Below are positions 35,644-45,484 of a stretch of DNA of 64,000 nt, piece after piece; position 1 is the first letter of the stretch; every line of letters starts with the position of its first letter. The position numbers were made by a program, and so were the translations under genes. Source of the stretch: Paraburkholderia sp. BL9I2N2 (GTDB lineage Bacteria; Pseudomonadota; Gammaproteobacteria; Burkholderiales; Burkholderiaceae); contig NZ_SMGP01000005.1 in the NCBI RefSeq assembly GCF_004339745.1, forward strand, positions 310,001 to 374,000. Reading direction: 5' to 3'. The notes below the pieces were generated by a model, which was not told the DNA's origin, made no database searches, and was given only the letters and a program-made list of their open reading frames with translations.

Positions 35644-36442
35644 CCGCTGGATGCGCGTCGTCGTGCTGACGGTGTACATCCTGTTCGCGCTGATTCCGCT
35701 CTACTGGATGCTGTCGATCTCGCTACGCACGAACGAAGAGACGATGTCGGCGTTCGCGATCTGGCCGCATCACGTGACGCTCGACAACTACAAGGTCATC
35801 TTCACCGATTCGTCCTGGTACTGGGGCTACATCAACTCGATCATCTACGTGCTGATGAACACGGTGATGTCGGTGCTGGTCGCGTTGCCCGCCGCGTACG
35901 CGTTCTCGCGTTATCGGTTTCTCGGCGACAAGCACATGTTCTTCTGGCTGCTCACCAACCGGATGACGCCGCCCGCGGTGTTCCTGCTGCCGTTCTTCCA
36001 GCTGTATTCGAGCGTGGGTTTGATGGACACGTATATCGCGGTCGCGCTCGCGCACATGCTGTTCAACGTGCCGCTCGCGGTGTGGATTCTCGAAGGTTTC
36101 ATGTCGGGCGTGCCGCGCGAAATCGACGAAACCGCCTACATCGACGGCTATACGTTCCCGGCCTTCTTCATCAAGATTTTCCTGCCGCTGATCAAGTCGG
36201 GAGTGGGCGTGACCGCGTTCTTCTGCTTCATGTTCAGCTGGGTCGAACTCCTGCTCGCGCGTACGCTCACCACCGTCAACGCCAAGCCGATTGCCGCCGT
36301 GATGACGCGCACGGTATCGGCGGCGGGGATGGATTGGGGCGTGCTGTCGGCGGCGGGCGTGCTGACCATCGTGCCCGGCGCGCTCGTCATCTATTTTGTG
36401 CGGAACTACATCGCGAAGGGCTTTGCGATGGGGAGAGTCTGA
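35633..36442 (+). CDS. glpQ: Glycerol ABC transporter permease 2
   Basis: A 269-residue MalG/UgpE-class permease. Segments begin at residue 8; the EAA-type loop reads E-I-D-E-T-A-Y-I-D-G-Y near 165. It pairs with the preceding permease to form the membrane channel. The stop codon shares one base with the start of the next small gene (TGATG). The symbol follows the rhizobial glycerol operon and does not mean glycerophosphodiesterase. Confidence 0.9.
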
Positions 36443-36723
36443 TGCTGACGTGGATGTATTGGACACCGGAAGTGGCGGTCTTTTTCGGCTGCGTCGTGGT
36501 GATGCTGGCGGGCATGACTGTGTGGGAAATCCGCTCGCCCACGGTCGAACGCAAAGGCTTTCTGCCGATCGGCACCACGCGTGGCGACCGGCTCTTTATC
36601 GGACTGCTGATTGCGGCGTACATCAATCTCGCGTGGATCGGCATCAGCGCGGAACGTGCGAGCGCGTGGCCCGGTTTCGCGGCATCGATGCTCGTGCTGC
36701 TGATTGTCATGTGGAAAGGATGA
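36442..36723 (+). CDS. DUF2160-type small membrane protein of the glycerol operon
   Basis: A 93-residue protein with three hydrophobic segments (about 9-28, 52-68 and 74-91) and a conserved-looking W-E-I-R-S-P-T-V-E-R-K-G-F-L-P-I loop. GGGGAGAG precedes the ATG. This family occurs almost only inside glycerol/polyol ABC operons between permease and binding protein. Its role is not established; a stabilising or accessory subunit of the permease is plausible. It is 108 bp from the binding-protein gene. Confidence 0.8.
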   Translation: MLTWMYWTPEVAVFFGCVVVMLAGMTVWEIRSPTVERKGFLPIGTTRGDRLFIGLLIAAYINLAWIGISAERASAWPGFAASMLVLLIVMWKG

Positions 36724-36831
36724 ACAGCGTTGCGTCCTGAAGGTTTGCGTATCTGGACAGACCGGTTCCGTTGATGCCCCGGGCGGACCTCGGCAGTTGA
36801 TCCAAGGGGTGCGGAGACACAGGAGAAAGCC

Positions 36832-38574
36832 ATGCAACAGAGGAGACGAATCGTCACGCTCGCCGTGGCAGGGGTCGTCGCGACTGGCTTGACGAGCCAC
36901 GCAGCGATCGCCGGCACGCCCGAAGCGCAGAAGTGGGTCGACAGCGAGTTCCAGCCGAGCACGCTGTCGAAGCAGCAGCAGATGGACGAGATGAAGTGGT
37001 TCATCGACACCGCAGCGACGCTGAAATCGGCCGGCGTCAAAGAGGTGCACGTGGTGTCCGAAACACTCGACACGCACATGTATGAATCGAAAACGCTCGC
37101 CAAAGCGTTCACCGAAATCACCGGCATTTCCGTCAAGCACGACATCATCCAGGAAGGCGACGTCGTCGAAAAACTGCAGACCTCGATGCAATCCGGTCAG
37201 AGCATTTACGACGGCTGGATTTCCGATTCCGATCTGATTGGCACGCATTACCGCTATGGCGTGATCATGCCGCTGTCCGACTATATGGCCGGCGAAGGCA
37301 AGCAGTACACGAACCCTGGTCTCGACATCAAGGACTTTATCGGCACCAGTTTCACGACCGCGCCGGACAAGAAGCTCTATCAGTTGCCCGACCAGCAGTT
37401 CGCGAACCTGTATTGGTTCCGCGCCGACTGGTTCGCGCGCAAGGATCTGCAGGACAAGTTCAAGGCGAAGTACGGATACGATCTCGGCGTGCCGGTGAAC
37501 TGGTCCGCGTATGAGGACATTGCCGAATTCTTCACGAACGACGTCAAGAACATTGACGGCGAAAAAGTCTATGGGCACATGGACTACGGCAAGAAAGACC
37601 CGTCGTTGGGATGGCGCTTTACCGATGCGTGGCTGTCGATGGCGGGCGAAGCCGACAAGGGCATTCCGAACGGCATGCCGGTCGACGAATGGGGCGTGCG
37701 CGTCACGCCGGACGGCTGCCATGCGGTGGGCGCGTCGGTCTCGCGCGGCGGCGGCACGAATAGTCCAGCCGCGGTGTTCGCGACCACCAAATACATCGAC
37801 TGGCTGAAGAAGTTCGCGCCGCCCGAAGCCTCGGGCATGACGTTCAACGAAGCGGGACCGGTACCGGCGCAAGGCAAGATCGCCCAGCAGATCTTCTGGT
37901 ACAGCGCATTCACCGCTTCGATGCTGAAACCCGGCAACGTGACCAACGCGGACGGCACGCCGAAGTGGCGGATGGCGCCATCGCCGCACGGTCCGTACTG
38001 GAAGGACGGCATGCAGAACGGCTACCAGGACGTCGGTTCGTGGACCTTCTTCAAGTCGACGCCGCCGAACCAGCGTGCCGCCGCGTGGTTATACGCGCAG
38101 TTCGTCACGTCCAAAACCGTCTCGCTGAAGAAGTCGATTACCGGTCTCACGTTCATCCGCGATTCCGATATTCATAGCGACTACTTTACGAAGAACGCGG
38201 ACAAGTACGGCGGCCTGATCGAGTTCTATAGAAGTCCGGCGCGCGTCGCCTGGACGCCGACCGGCAACAATGTGCCCGATTATCCGAAGATGGCGCAACT
38301 GTGGTGGAAGAACGTCGCGACGGCCGTCGCCGGCGAAAAGACGCCGCAAGCCGCAATGGACAATCTGGCGAAGGAAATGGACCAGGTGCTGGCCCGTTTG
38401 CAGCGCGCGGGGATGAAGGTTTGCGCGCCGGAGTTGAATCCGGAAAGCGATCCGGCGAAATGGCTGTCGGATCAGCACGCACCGTGGAAGAAGCTGGCGA
38501 ACGAGAAGCCGAAAGGCGAAACGGTCAAGTACGACCAACTGCTGACTGCGTGGAAACAGGGGAAGGTTCGGTAA
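36832..38574 (+). CDS. glpV: Glycerol ABC transporter periplasmic binding protein
   Basis: A 580-residue secreted solute-binding protein, long for its class. Signal peptide about 1-27 (ending H-A-A-I-A-G). The D-x-W-I-S-D-S-D, L-P-D-Q-Q-F-A-N-L-Y-W-F-R-A-D-W-F and N-W-S-A-Y-E-D-I-A segments match glycerol-binding GlpV/carbohydrate-binding cluster B proteins. Last gene of the operon and followed by a strong terminator. No glpK, glpD or glpR is in the window, so the catabolic genes must lie elsewhere. Confidence 0.92.
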   Translation: MQQRRRIVTLAVAGVVATGLTSHAAIAGTPEAQKWVDSEFQPSTLSKQQQMDEMKWFIDTAATLKSAGVKEVHVVSETLDTHMYESKTLAKAFTEITGISVKHDIIQEGDVVEKLQTSMQSGQSIYDGWISDSDLIGTHYRYGVIMPLSDYMAGEGKQYTNPGLDIKDFIGTSFTTAPDKKLYQLPDQQFANLYWFRADWFARKDLQDKFKAKYGYDLGVPVNWSAYEDIAEFFTNDVKNIDGEKVYGHMDYGKKDPSLGWRFTDAWLSMAGEADKGIPNGMPVDEWGVRVTPDGCHAVGASVSRGGGTNSPAAVFATTKYIDWLKKFAPPEASGMTFNEAGPVPAQGKIAQQIFWYSAFTASMLKPGNVTNADGTPKWRMAPSPHGPYWKDGMQNGYQDVGSWTFFKSTPPNQRAAAWLYAQFVTSKTVSLKKSITGLTFIRDSDIHSDYFTKNADKYGGLIEFYRSPARVAWTPTGNNVPDYPKMAQLWWKNVATAVAGEKTPQAAMDNLAKEMDQVLARLQRAGMKVCAPELNPESDPAKWLSDQHAPWKKLANEKPKGETVKYDQLLTAWKQGKVR

Positions 38575-38604
38575 AGGTGGCGATGCGGTAACACGAGAGG
38601 GTTT

Positions 38605-38636
38605 GATGCGGGCGGCCTGTTCAGGTCGCCCGCATC
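38605..38636 (+). terminator. Terminator of the glycerol operon
   Basis: A perfect 10-bp stem (GATGCGGGCG / CGCCCGCATC), extended inward by CCT/AGG after a G-T pair, is followed by GTTTCAATC. It lies 30 bp after glpV and faces the convergent cytochrome gene. Confidence 0.7.
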
Positions 38637-38661
38637 GTTTCAATCTCTGGAGGCGTACATC

Positions 38662-39201
38662 TCACCGTTTCGACCAGGGCGCCATCGCTTCGAACACACC
38701 GTCACGTCTCACTAGCGCATGCAGAAGCGCCGCCGCCAGGTGCAGCAAGATCAGCGCGAAGAAGCACAGCGCGAGCGTCCTATGCGCGTTCCACAGCAGC
38801 GTGTGCAAACCGTTGCTATGCGGCAGGATGGACGGCAAATGCATTCCGAACACCACGACCGGATAATCCGCGGCCGACAGCATGCCCCAGCCGATCAGCG
38901 GAAGCCCGATCATCAGTAAGTAGAACGCGAGGTGGGACAGGCGCGCGGCGAGTTTCATCGGTTCCGGCATCGACGCTGGCAGCGGCGGGGCGCCCCGAGT
39001 TAACCTCACCACCAGCCGAATCAGCGCCAGCACGAGAATCACGATGCCCAGCGGCTTGTGGATGGACACCAGAGAAAGATAGTCCGGGCGAACGGTGGAC
39101 ACCATCCCGACGCCGATGAACAGCATCGCCAGAATGCAAATCGCCATGAGCCAGTGAAGCGCGCGTTGCAGCGGTGTGAAGCGATCGTGGATCGGGCTCA
39201 T
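38662..39201 (-). CDS. Cytochrome b561
   Basis: A 179-residue integral membrane cytochrome. Four hydrophobic helices with heme-ligand histidines in the first (A-L-H-W), second (I-H-K-P-L-G) and fourth (H-L-A-A-A-L-L-H) regions are visible, matching bacterial di-heme b561 proteins that pass quinol electrons to periplasmic partners. ATG at 39201 overlaps the stop of the upstream catalase-related gene (ATGA), a coupling often seen for these two families. Confidence 0.9.
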   Translation of the reverse strand: MSPIHDRFTPLQRALHWLMAICILAMLFIGVGMVSTVRPDYLSLVSIHKPLGIVILVLALIRLVVRLTRGAPPLPASMPEPMKLAARLSHLAFYLLMIGLPLIGWGMLSAADYPVVVFGMHLPSILPHSNGLHTLLWNAHRTLALCFFALILLHLAAALLHALVRRDGVFEAMAPWSKR

Positions 39202-40256
39202 GGCGTGGCTCCTCCCGGATGGCGCGGATAGTCCTTATCCTCGGCGGTCCGCCGGTTGAACGATACGGAATAGGCGGCTGAGCGCGCGGCCGGAAACGGA
39301 TCGTCCGAGACGTGCATGCCCGACGGCAGGACGGTGGGATCGAAGTTGAGATCGCGACACGGCCCGTTGGCCTCGGGCTCGATGGCGTTGACCACCAGCG
39401 TCCCCGCGTCTACCTTGCGCCGATCTTCCGGCCAGGCTTTGCTGGGGTCAGCGGTCGGGTCGCCGGGATTGGCGACCGTGACGACCAATGTCCAGCGTTG
39501 CGGCGCGCTTTGCACCCGCTGCGTGATATCCGCGGCGAGGAAGTCGGCGCCTTTCGCCTTCAACTGGTCAGGCGATACCGCCTCGGGCTGCGCGGTGGGC
39601 ACGAAGGACCAGCGCACGGCCTGGTCTTCTCCCGCGGCATTGGTGAAGATGAAGCTATTGAGGCTGTTGTACCGGTCCTGCGCGTACGAGGCCGTCCACG
39701 GCGCGCTGCCGGCCCACCCGACAAACGTGCCGAACTCCGGGTGCGCGGCGATAAAATTCTTCATGGCGTCCGGATCGCTCCCGTTGGCCGAGGCCTGAAG
39801 CAGACCGTAGAACGCCTGCGGCGTGGCGACCGGGAAGAAGGGCGCGTCGATCATCGCCGTGCGCCATTCGCTTCCATTCGGCGCGACGATGCGCAGGCTG
39901 AGGCCCCGCACCCGGACCGTGGCGTCCGGCGCTTTGGGATCCGCAGTAGCGAGGTTGAAACGTCCCGTGACCGGGTACGAGCCAGGCGCGAACATCGGCG
40001 CCTTGGACAGGGCCGCAGCTCCGCCATTCGATTCGAAGCTGCCAGTAAAGCAGATGCCCTTGGCGTGATTGCGCCGGAAGCCGAGCGCTGCGCCGCCCGG
40101 CGGCGCCAGCCCATTGACGATCTTCGCCGGCGTCAGGCGCCCCGGCGAGAGCCAGCCGGCCGTAAAGGCGAAGGCCGCGACCAGCGCGATCACGACGATT
40201 GCAATCAGGACTAGCGAACGGAATGTGGAGGCGTTGGAAGTCGGTCTGTCGGCCAT
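39198..40256 (-). CDS. Catalase-related exported heme protein (SrpA type)
   Basis: A 352-residue protein with an N-terminal signal anchor (about 12-35) and a catalase-fold domain. R-R-N-H-A-K-G (active-site His) and the proximal-ligand region A-A-R-S-A-A-Y-S-V-S-F-N (Tyr) are recognisable. It is shorter than true catalases, like the SrpA/KatA-related mini-catalases that act as periplasmic peroxidases. Coupled to cytochrome b561 it may receive electrons from the quinol pool to reduce peroxides. That pathway is inferred from the gene pair. Confidence 0.85.
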   Translation of the reverse strand: MADRPTSNASTFRSLVLIAIVVIALVAAFAFTAGWLSPGRLTPAKIVNGLAPPGGAALGFRRNHAKGICFTGSFESNGGAAALSKAPMFAPGSYPVTGRFNLATADPKAPDATVRVRGLSLRIVAPNGSEWRTAMIDAPFFPVATPQAFYGLLQASANGSDPDAMKNFIAAHPEFGTFVGWAGSAPWTASYAQDRYNSLNSFIFTNAAGEDQAVRWSFVPTAQPEAVSPDQLKAKGADFLAADITQRVQSAPQRWTLVVTVANPGDPTADPSKAWPEDRRKVDAGTLVVNAIEPEANGPCRDLNFDPTVLPSGMHVSDDPFPAARSAAYSVSFNRRTAEDKDYPRHPGGATP

Positions 40257-40397
40257 CGAACTCTCCCGATCAATGATTCGGCTGAGTAGAAATCTAGCAG
40301 GGTGGGGGCAATAGTGCCATTGGTTGGTGGAGTGTGCTTGGTGGGCGGAGGGCGGGGTTCGGTCGGCACCAGGTTGGCGCGTGCATCAACCGAGCGC

Positions 40398-40874
40398 TCA
40401 CCGAAGAACACTATTCGGCGTCGTGCTGAACGACATGAACCGCGCGATGGACCACCTGCCATCCGGTTGCCGCTTAAAAATATCCATCCCTGCCTCGTGG
40501 GTCACGCTTTGCTCAGCACCCTTGCGTGCTGTCAGCGTCCAGAACAGCCGCACTACGGCGATATCCCCGGAAACGATGATCTCGCGGATGTCCGGGCTAT
40601 CGTAGTGAAGGGTCAACTCAGGCTTCGCCAGCAGCGCGGCGAGCTTCGTGCAGAGCGTATCCCGGTTACCATCGAGCACTTCAGGGACGGTTGAAACCAG
40701 GTCAGGCGCAAACACATCGCAGACGCCCGCTGCATTGCGGGCGTTGAATGCCTCTGCCCAGCCTCGCAGCCGGTCCGTGATGGCGGCCTTGTCGGACCCT
40801 GCGTCAGCGCGAGCCGGAGTCGCCATGACAACGCCCGCTAATACCGCGGTAATCGTAAGCAGCCGTCTGATCAT
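40398..40874 (-). CDS. Exported NTF2-like (SgcJ/EcaC/SnoaL-type) protein
   Basis: A 158-residue protein with a signal peptide (about 1-23, ending P-A-R-A-D-A). The NTF2-like cone fold follows, recognised by W-A-E-A-F-N-A-R-N-A-A-G-V-C-D-V-F-A-P-D and the C-terminal D-G-R-W-S-I-A-R-F-M-S. ATG at 40874 has GGAG upstream; the longer frame is unsupported. Such small proteins bind ligands or catalyse isomerisation or hydrolysis; no catalytic assignment is possible. Divergent from the solute-binding protein gene. Confidence 0.75.
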   Translation of the reverse strand: MIRRLLTITAVLAGVVMATPARADAGSDKAAITDRLRGWAEAFNARNAAGVCDVFAPDLVSTVPEVLDGNRDTLCTKLAALLAKPELTLHYDSPDIREIIVSGDIAVVRLFWTLTARKGAEQSVTHEAGMDIFKRQPDGRWSIARFMSFSTTPNSVLR

Positions 40875-41149
40875 CGGAATTCTCCAAACCGACAGAATCC
40901 GCTTCCACTCAAAAAATAACAACCATCCCCTCAAGAACAGCAGCGCATTGCCGATATTGCGAGAAGAGCGCCTACGGTTTGAATGTTCCGCTGTCCCGGC
41001 CGGACAGGTGTATGCTGGCCAGTCCGCAAAAAAAAATGGCATCTAATTAGCCGCATTCAAAGTGACCCAATAGCAGGATCGCGTCGCCGGCGTCATTGCT
41101 GGGAAAATTGAATGTGGTACTCAAGTCATCTTCGTACGACGGAGACACT

Positions 41150-41944
41150 GTGATTCGACATTGCCTCGGGGGTTTGCTACTGGCGCTAAGCTGCATGGGT
41201 AGCGCTATGGCCGCGGGTCCCGAATGTTCGCGTTCGTTTACGCTAGCTTTACACGATCACGGTCTGCTCTATTCCGTCGACACGGACACCGGGATCGACA
41301 AGGACTTCGCTGACGAGTTGATCCGCCGCAGCGGTTGCCAGATCAGAGTCAGCCTGATGTCGCGGGCCCGGATCTGGAAGCTGATTGAATCCGGCGGACT
41401 GGATTTCAGCCTGTCGGGCATTGCCAACGACGAGCGTAATGAGTACGCGGATTTCGCCTGGTACTTCAGCAACAAGTACTATCTGTTGGTGCGCAAGGAC
41501 GCTGGAATTCATCGTTTGTCCGATTTCGAGCACAACAACCAGTTTCAGCTCGGCGTGATCCGCAGCTTCCGCTACAGTGAGTCGGCCAACCGTCTGGTCG
41601 ACAAGTTGTCGGCCGAAAACCGCGTCAGCCAGGCCGGCGGCCTGGATCCGCTGTATCAGGCGCTGATTCTCCGACGCATTCAAGGCATGATCATCGAGCC
41701 TTTCGATTACCCTGCGATCGATGAAAAGAAAATCCGCGACGTGACCACCATCGTGGAATTCGACGACCCCGCCGTTCGTCACGGCCTCATCATGTCGAAG
41801 AAGGCACTGCCGCCGGCCGAGCGCGAAAAGTGGCGCGCCCTGGTGAACGAGATGCGCGCGGACGGCACGGTTCGGCGCATCTTCGAGAAATATTTCAAAC
41901 CTGACCTCGCCGATTCGATGGTCGATTTCAAGACGCAGCCGTGA
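41150..41944 (+). CDS. Periplasmic solute-binding protein (family 3) coupled to c-di-GMP enzyme
   Basis: A 264-residue secreted protein with the amino-acid-binding (SBP_bac_3) fold. GTG at 41150 is chosen because GGAG lies 5 bp upstream and a clean signal peptide follows (ending G-S-A-M-A-A). D-K-D-F-A-D-E-L-I and D-F-S-L-S-G-I-A-N-D-E-R mark lobe I; the C-terminal D-G-T-V-R-R-I-F-E-K-Y-F closes the fold. No ABC transporter genes follow. Instead its stop overlaps the start of a CHASE-GGDEF-EAL gene (GTGA). A ligand-sensing role feeding the membrane enzyme is the simplest inference. Confidence 0.83.
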   Translation: MIRHCLGGLLLALSCMGSAMAAGPECSRSFTLALHDHGLLYSVDTDTGIDKDFADELIRRSGCQIRVSLMSRARIWKLIESGGLDFSLSGIANDERNEYADFAWYFSNKYYLLVRKDAGIHRLSDFEHNNQFQLGVIRSFRYSESANRLVDKLSAENRVSQAGGLDPLYQALILRRIQGMIIEPFDYPAIDEKKIRDVTTIVEFDDPAVRHGLIMSKKALPPAEREKWRALVNEMRADGTVRRIFEKYFKPDLADSMVDFKTQP

Positions 41945-44900
41945 ACTGGGCGCGCCTCGTCCTGCTTCCGCTATTGGTCCTGTCCGCGGCGCTCAGCGTG
42001 ACGTGGATGCTTTGGGACCATGAGCGGGAAGCCGCCCGTCATGAACTCTTATCCCAGTTCAACTATTCCATGGGCGATGCGGTCAGCCGGATCGAGCAGC
42101 GCATGGGCACGTATGAACTCTTGCTACGCGGCGTGCAAAGCCTGTTCGCCGCTAGTGGAGAGATCGACCGCGATCAGTTCCGCGACTACGTCGGCACGCT
42201 CAATCTCGACGCCAACTTCTCCGGTATCCAGGCCATCGGCATCGTCGCGTGGGTGCCGGCGACGCAGAAGGTCGAGCATATTGCGGCTCTCCGCCGGCAA
42301 GGGCTGCCCGACTACGCGATCGAGCCCAAAGGCTCGCGCGAGAACTACGCGCCCATCATCCAGCGCGAGCCGTCCGCTGGCATCAATCGGGCGGCGCCCG
42401 GTTTCGATGCATGGGCCGACCCTGTGCGGCGGCGCGCCATGGAACAGGCGCGCGATTCCGGCATGGCGACCCTTTCCGGGAAAGTCCGTCTGTCGGTGGA
42501 CGCCGGCAATGCTCGCCCCGGATTCATCATGTACCTGCCGATCTACGCACGAGGCCAGCCGCAAGATAGCGTCGCCCAGCGCCGCGCGCACCTGGTCGGC
42601 TGGGTCTATGCCTCTTTCCGCATGCACGATGTCATTGCCAGCCTGTACGGCGAGCAACCGCCCGGCCTCACGATCGCTATATACGATGGCGTCGAAACGT
42701 CGGCCGCCGCGCTGTTGCACAAAACGCCTGAGGCGCCCGGTCATCATCTGGCTGCGGATATGTCGGCCAACGAATATCTGGTTGTCGGCGGACATGACTG
42801 GACACTGTCGATGAGCGCCCAGGACGACTTCAAGGCTCGCTTCGGCCGCAACGCAGCGCTCCCGATTGCCAGCACCGGCACAGGCCTCAGCCTGTTGCTG
42901 GCGCTGCTCACCTGGCTGATGATGACCGGCCGCGGCCGCGCGATGCGGCTTGCCTCGGCAATGACAAAAGAATTGCGCGAGAACGAAGAGAAATTCCGCG
43001 CGATTGCCGACTGTACGGTCAACTGGGAAATCTGGTGGGGACCCGACGGCAAGCCGCGCTGGATCAATTCGGCGGTGGAGGCGTACATCGGATATACCGT
43101 CGACGAGTGCATGACAATGCCGGACTTTGCCGGCACCGTGATTTGTCCCGAGGACATTCCCCGCGTTGCACCCGAGTTTCAGAAGGCACTACAAGGCTTG
43201 CGCGGCGACGACCTGGAGTTTCGCTGCGTTCGCAAGGACGGCTCGCTCATGTGGCTGTCCGCGTCCTGGGTTCCGATTACCGATTCCAAGGGCGAGTTCA
43301 TCGGCTTTCGCACGAGCGGCCGCGACATTACCGAGCGCAAACAGGTCGAGGCTGAACTGCGAATTGCCGCTGTCGCCTTCGACTCGATGGAGCCGATGAT
43401 GATCACCGACGCGAGCGCCACCATTCTGCGCGTGAACTCGGCTTTCACCGAATGCACCGGCTATACGGCCGAGGAAATCGTGGGCCAGACACCGCGCGTG
43501 CTGCGCTCCGGCCGCCATGACGCCGCATTCTTTCAGGAGATGTGGGAAGCGATTCATCGCGCCGGTGGGTGGCAAGGGGAAATCTGGGATCGCCGCAAGA
43601 ACGGCGAGGTGTATCCGAAATGGCTCACGATCTCCGCCGTGATGAGCGACGACGGAATCGTCAGTCACTATGTCGGCACGCATCACGACATTACCGAACG
43701 CAAGATCGCCGAAGAGCGAATCAAGGAATTGGCCTTCTTCGATGCACTGACCCGGTTGCCCAATCGCACCCTGTTGCTGGATCGCCTGAGGCAGGCAATC
43801 ACGGCCAGCGCGCGGAACGAAGCGTGTGGCGCCTTGCTGTTCATCGACCTGGATCACTTCAAGACGTTGAACGATACCTTGGGTCACGACAAAGGCGATC
43901 TGCTGCTGCAGCAAGTCGCGCAGCGTCTGGCGGACAGCGTGCTCGAGAGCGACACCGTGGCCAGAGTGGGCGGCGACGAGTTCGTGGTGGTGCTCGGCAA
44001 CCTGCACAAGAACCGGCAGGAGGCGGCCAACCAGACGGAGGCCGTGGGCGAAAGAATTCTCGCCGTTCTGGGTAGTCCCTATCACCTTGGCAAAATCGAA
44101 TACCGCACTAGCGCAAGCATCGGCGCCACCGTGTTCAGAGGGCATCAGGCGTCGATCGACGAGCTTCTCAAGCAGGCCGACCTCGCTATGTACAAGTCCA
44201 AGGAAAGAGGACGCAATGCCGTGCGTTTCTTCGATCCGGACATGCAGACCGTCGTGGTGCAGCGCGCCGCTCTGGAAGCGGGCTTGCGCAATGCAATCGA
44301 GGACAATCAGTTTCTGCTCCATTATCAGGCGCAGGTCGTCGGTACTCGTGTAACCGGCGCGGAAGCACTGGTGCGCTGGCAGCATCCGCAGCGCGGCGTC
44401 GTGCCGCCTGCCGAGTTCATTCCGCTGGCCGAAGAAACCGGATTGATCCTTGCGCTGGGAAGCTGGGTGCTGGAGGCTGCCTGCGCGCAACTGGCGCAAT
44501 GGGCTGCGCGGCCGGATATGGCGCATCTCACGATTGCGGTCAACGTCAGCGCCCAGCAGTTCCGCGAAGCTGACTTCGTGGACAACGTATTGACGATCAT
44601 CGCTCGAACCGGCGCGCGGCCCGACAGGTTGAAACTGGAACTGACGGAAAGCGTGTTGGTCGACAACGTGCAGGACATCATCGAGAAGATGGGCGCGCTG
44701 AAAGCGAAAGGCATTGTCTTCGCACTGGACGACTTTGGCATCGGCTATTCGTCGCTGTCCTATTTGAAGCGACTGCCGTTGGACCAGTTGAAAATCGACC
44801 GCTCATTCGTGCGAGACGTGCTCGTCGATCCCAACGACGCTGTGATTGCCAGGACCATCGTGGCACTGGCGCGCAGCCTCGGTTTGGGCGTGATCGCCGA

Positions 44901-45048
44901 AGGAGTCGAAACGGAGGCTCAGCGGGATTTCCTCGCGGCAGCGGGATGCTACGCGTATCAGGGCTATTATTTCTGCCGCCCGATTCCCATCGAGGGTTTT
45001 GAAGCGATGTTGAGCAGCGTCGAGACGCGTCAGTGCGTGGCGGAGTAA
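41941..45048 (+). CDS. CHASE-PAS-PAS-GGDEF-EAL cyclic-di-GMP enzyme
   Basis: A 1035-residue membrane sensor. TM1 about 3-22; periplasmic CHASE domain about 60-270; TM2 about 300-325; PAS/PAC 1 about 345-465 (ends R-D-I-T-E-R-K); PAS/PAC 2 about 470-590 (ends H-D-I-T-E-R-K). The GGDEF domain has the intact G-G-D-E-F motif at about 677-681. The EAL domain has E-A-L-V-R-W near 806 and D-D-F-G-I-G-Y-S-S-L later, with catalytic acids present. The RxxD inhibitory site is absent (L-E-S-D). GTG start overlaps the solute-binding protein gene. It probably switches c-di-GMP turnover in response to the periplasmic ligand. Confidence 0.93.
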   Translation: MNWARLVLLPLLVLSAALSVTWMLWDHEREAARHELLSQFNYSMGDAVSRIEQRMGTYELLLRGVQSLFAASGEIDRDQFRDYVGTLNLDANFSGIQAIGIVAWVPATQKVEHIAALRRQGLPDYAIEPKGSRENYAPIIQREPSAGINRAAPGFDAWADPVRRRAMEQARDSGMATLSGKVRLSVDAGNARPGFIMYLPIYARGQPQDSVAQRRAHLVGWVYASFRMHDVIASLYGEQPPGLTIAIYDGVETSAAALLHKTPEAPGHHLAADMSANEYLVVGGHDWTLSMSAQDDFKARFGRNAALPIASTGTGLSLLLALLTWLMMTGRGRAMRLASAMTKELRENEEKFRAIADCTVNWEIWWGPDGKPRWINSAVEAYIGYTVDECMTMPDFAGTVICPEDIPRVAPEFQKALQGLRGDDLEFRCVRKDGSLMWLSASWVPITDSKGEFIGFRTSGRDITERKQVEAELRIAAVAFDSMEPMMITDASATILRVNSAFTECTGYTAEEIVGQTPRVLRSGRHDAAFFQEMWEAIHRAGGWQGEIWDRRKNGEVYPKWLTISAVMSDDGIVSHYVGTHHDITERKIAEERIKELAFFDALTRLPNRTLLLDRLRQAITASARNEACGALLFIDLDHFKTLNDTLGHDKGDLLLQQVAQRLADSVLESDTVARVGGDEFVVVLGNLHKNRQEAANQTEAVGERILAVLGSPYHLGKIEYRTSASIGATVFRGHQASIDELLKQADLAMYKSKERGRNAVRFFDPDMQTVVVQRAALEAGLRNAIEDNQFLLHYQAQVVGTRVTGAEALVRWQHPQRGVVPPAEFIPLAEETGLILALGSWVLEAACAQLAQWAARPDMAHLTIAVNVSAQQFREADFVDNVLTIIARTGARPDRLKLELTESVLVDNVQDIIEKMGALKAKGIVFALDDFGIGYSSLSYLKRLPLDQLKIDRSFVRDVLVDPNDAVIARTIVALARSLGLGVIAEGVETEAQRDFLAAAGCYAYQGYYFCRPIPIEGFEAMLSSVETRQCVAE

Positions 45049-45484
45049 GTGAGAGATAAATGACGCGTCATCAGTAGCGCAATGTTGACGCAAGCGCTCG
45101 TAGAAACATAGCCTCGGCGTCTGGGCGATCCATACACTTCGTGCGGTTTTCGCCCTCTACATACCTCGGCGTCTTCCTACAAGCGCTTGCGGCAACCGTC
45201 TACGAAACCTCGCTCGGTGTCACCTCGAGATTCTGTCATCAACCGTATAACGAACGTATATAACCGCAGGGTGAATGCTGTTAATGCGGCGTATCGAAAC
45301 GTGCGACGATTCCCGGATGCAGCCAGGTCAATCTGTGGCGCATGTCTCGCTGTTTCGCTCAACCAGCATGCCTTCTTTATCAGGAAGCTCGTGCTTTATA
45401 CAAGGGATTTAGGTACAGGCCGATATCATCGCTCCGCTTGATGCCACTGCTTTAAAGCCAGGCGTCATTCTTGGGAGAAAAATC
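45049..45484. other. Intergenic region with no recognised gene
   Basis: About 436 bp, AT-richer than its surroundings. A perfect palindrome ATGACGCGTCAT is at 45060-45071, just after the GGDEF-EAL stop. The sequence CAAGCGCT and a CCTCGGCGTCT motif each occur twice (near 45090-45120 and 45165-45185). No tRNA, small RNA or coding frame could be supported. Confidence 0.4.

Noticed and set aside
43189..44526. 445-codon frame antisense to the GGDEF-EAL gene
   Set aside because: It lies fully inside a gene with clear domains and has shadow-type composition and no initiation context.
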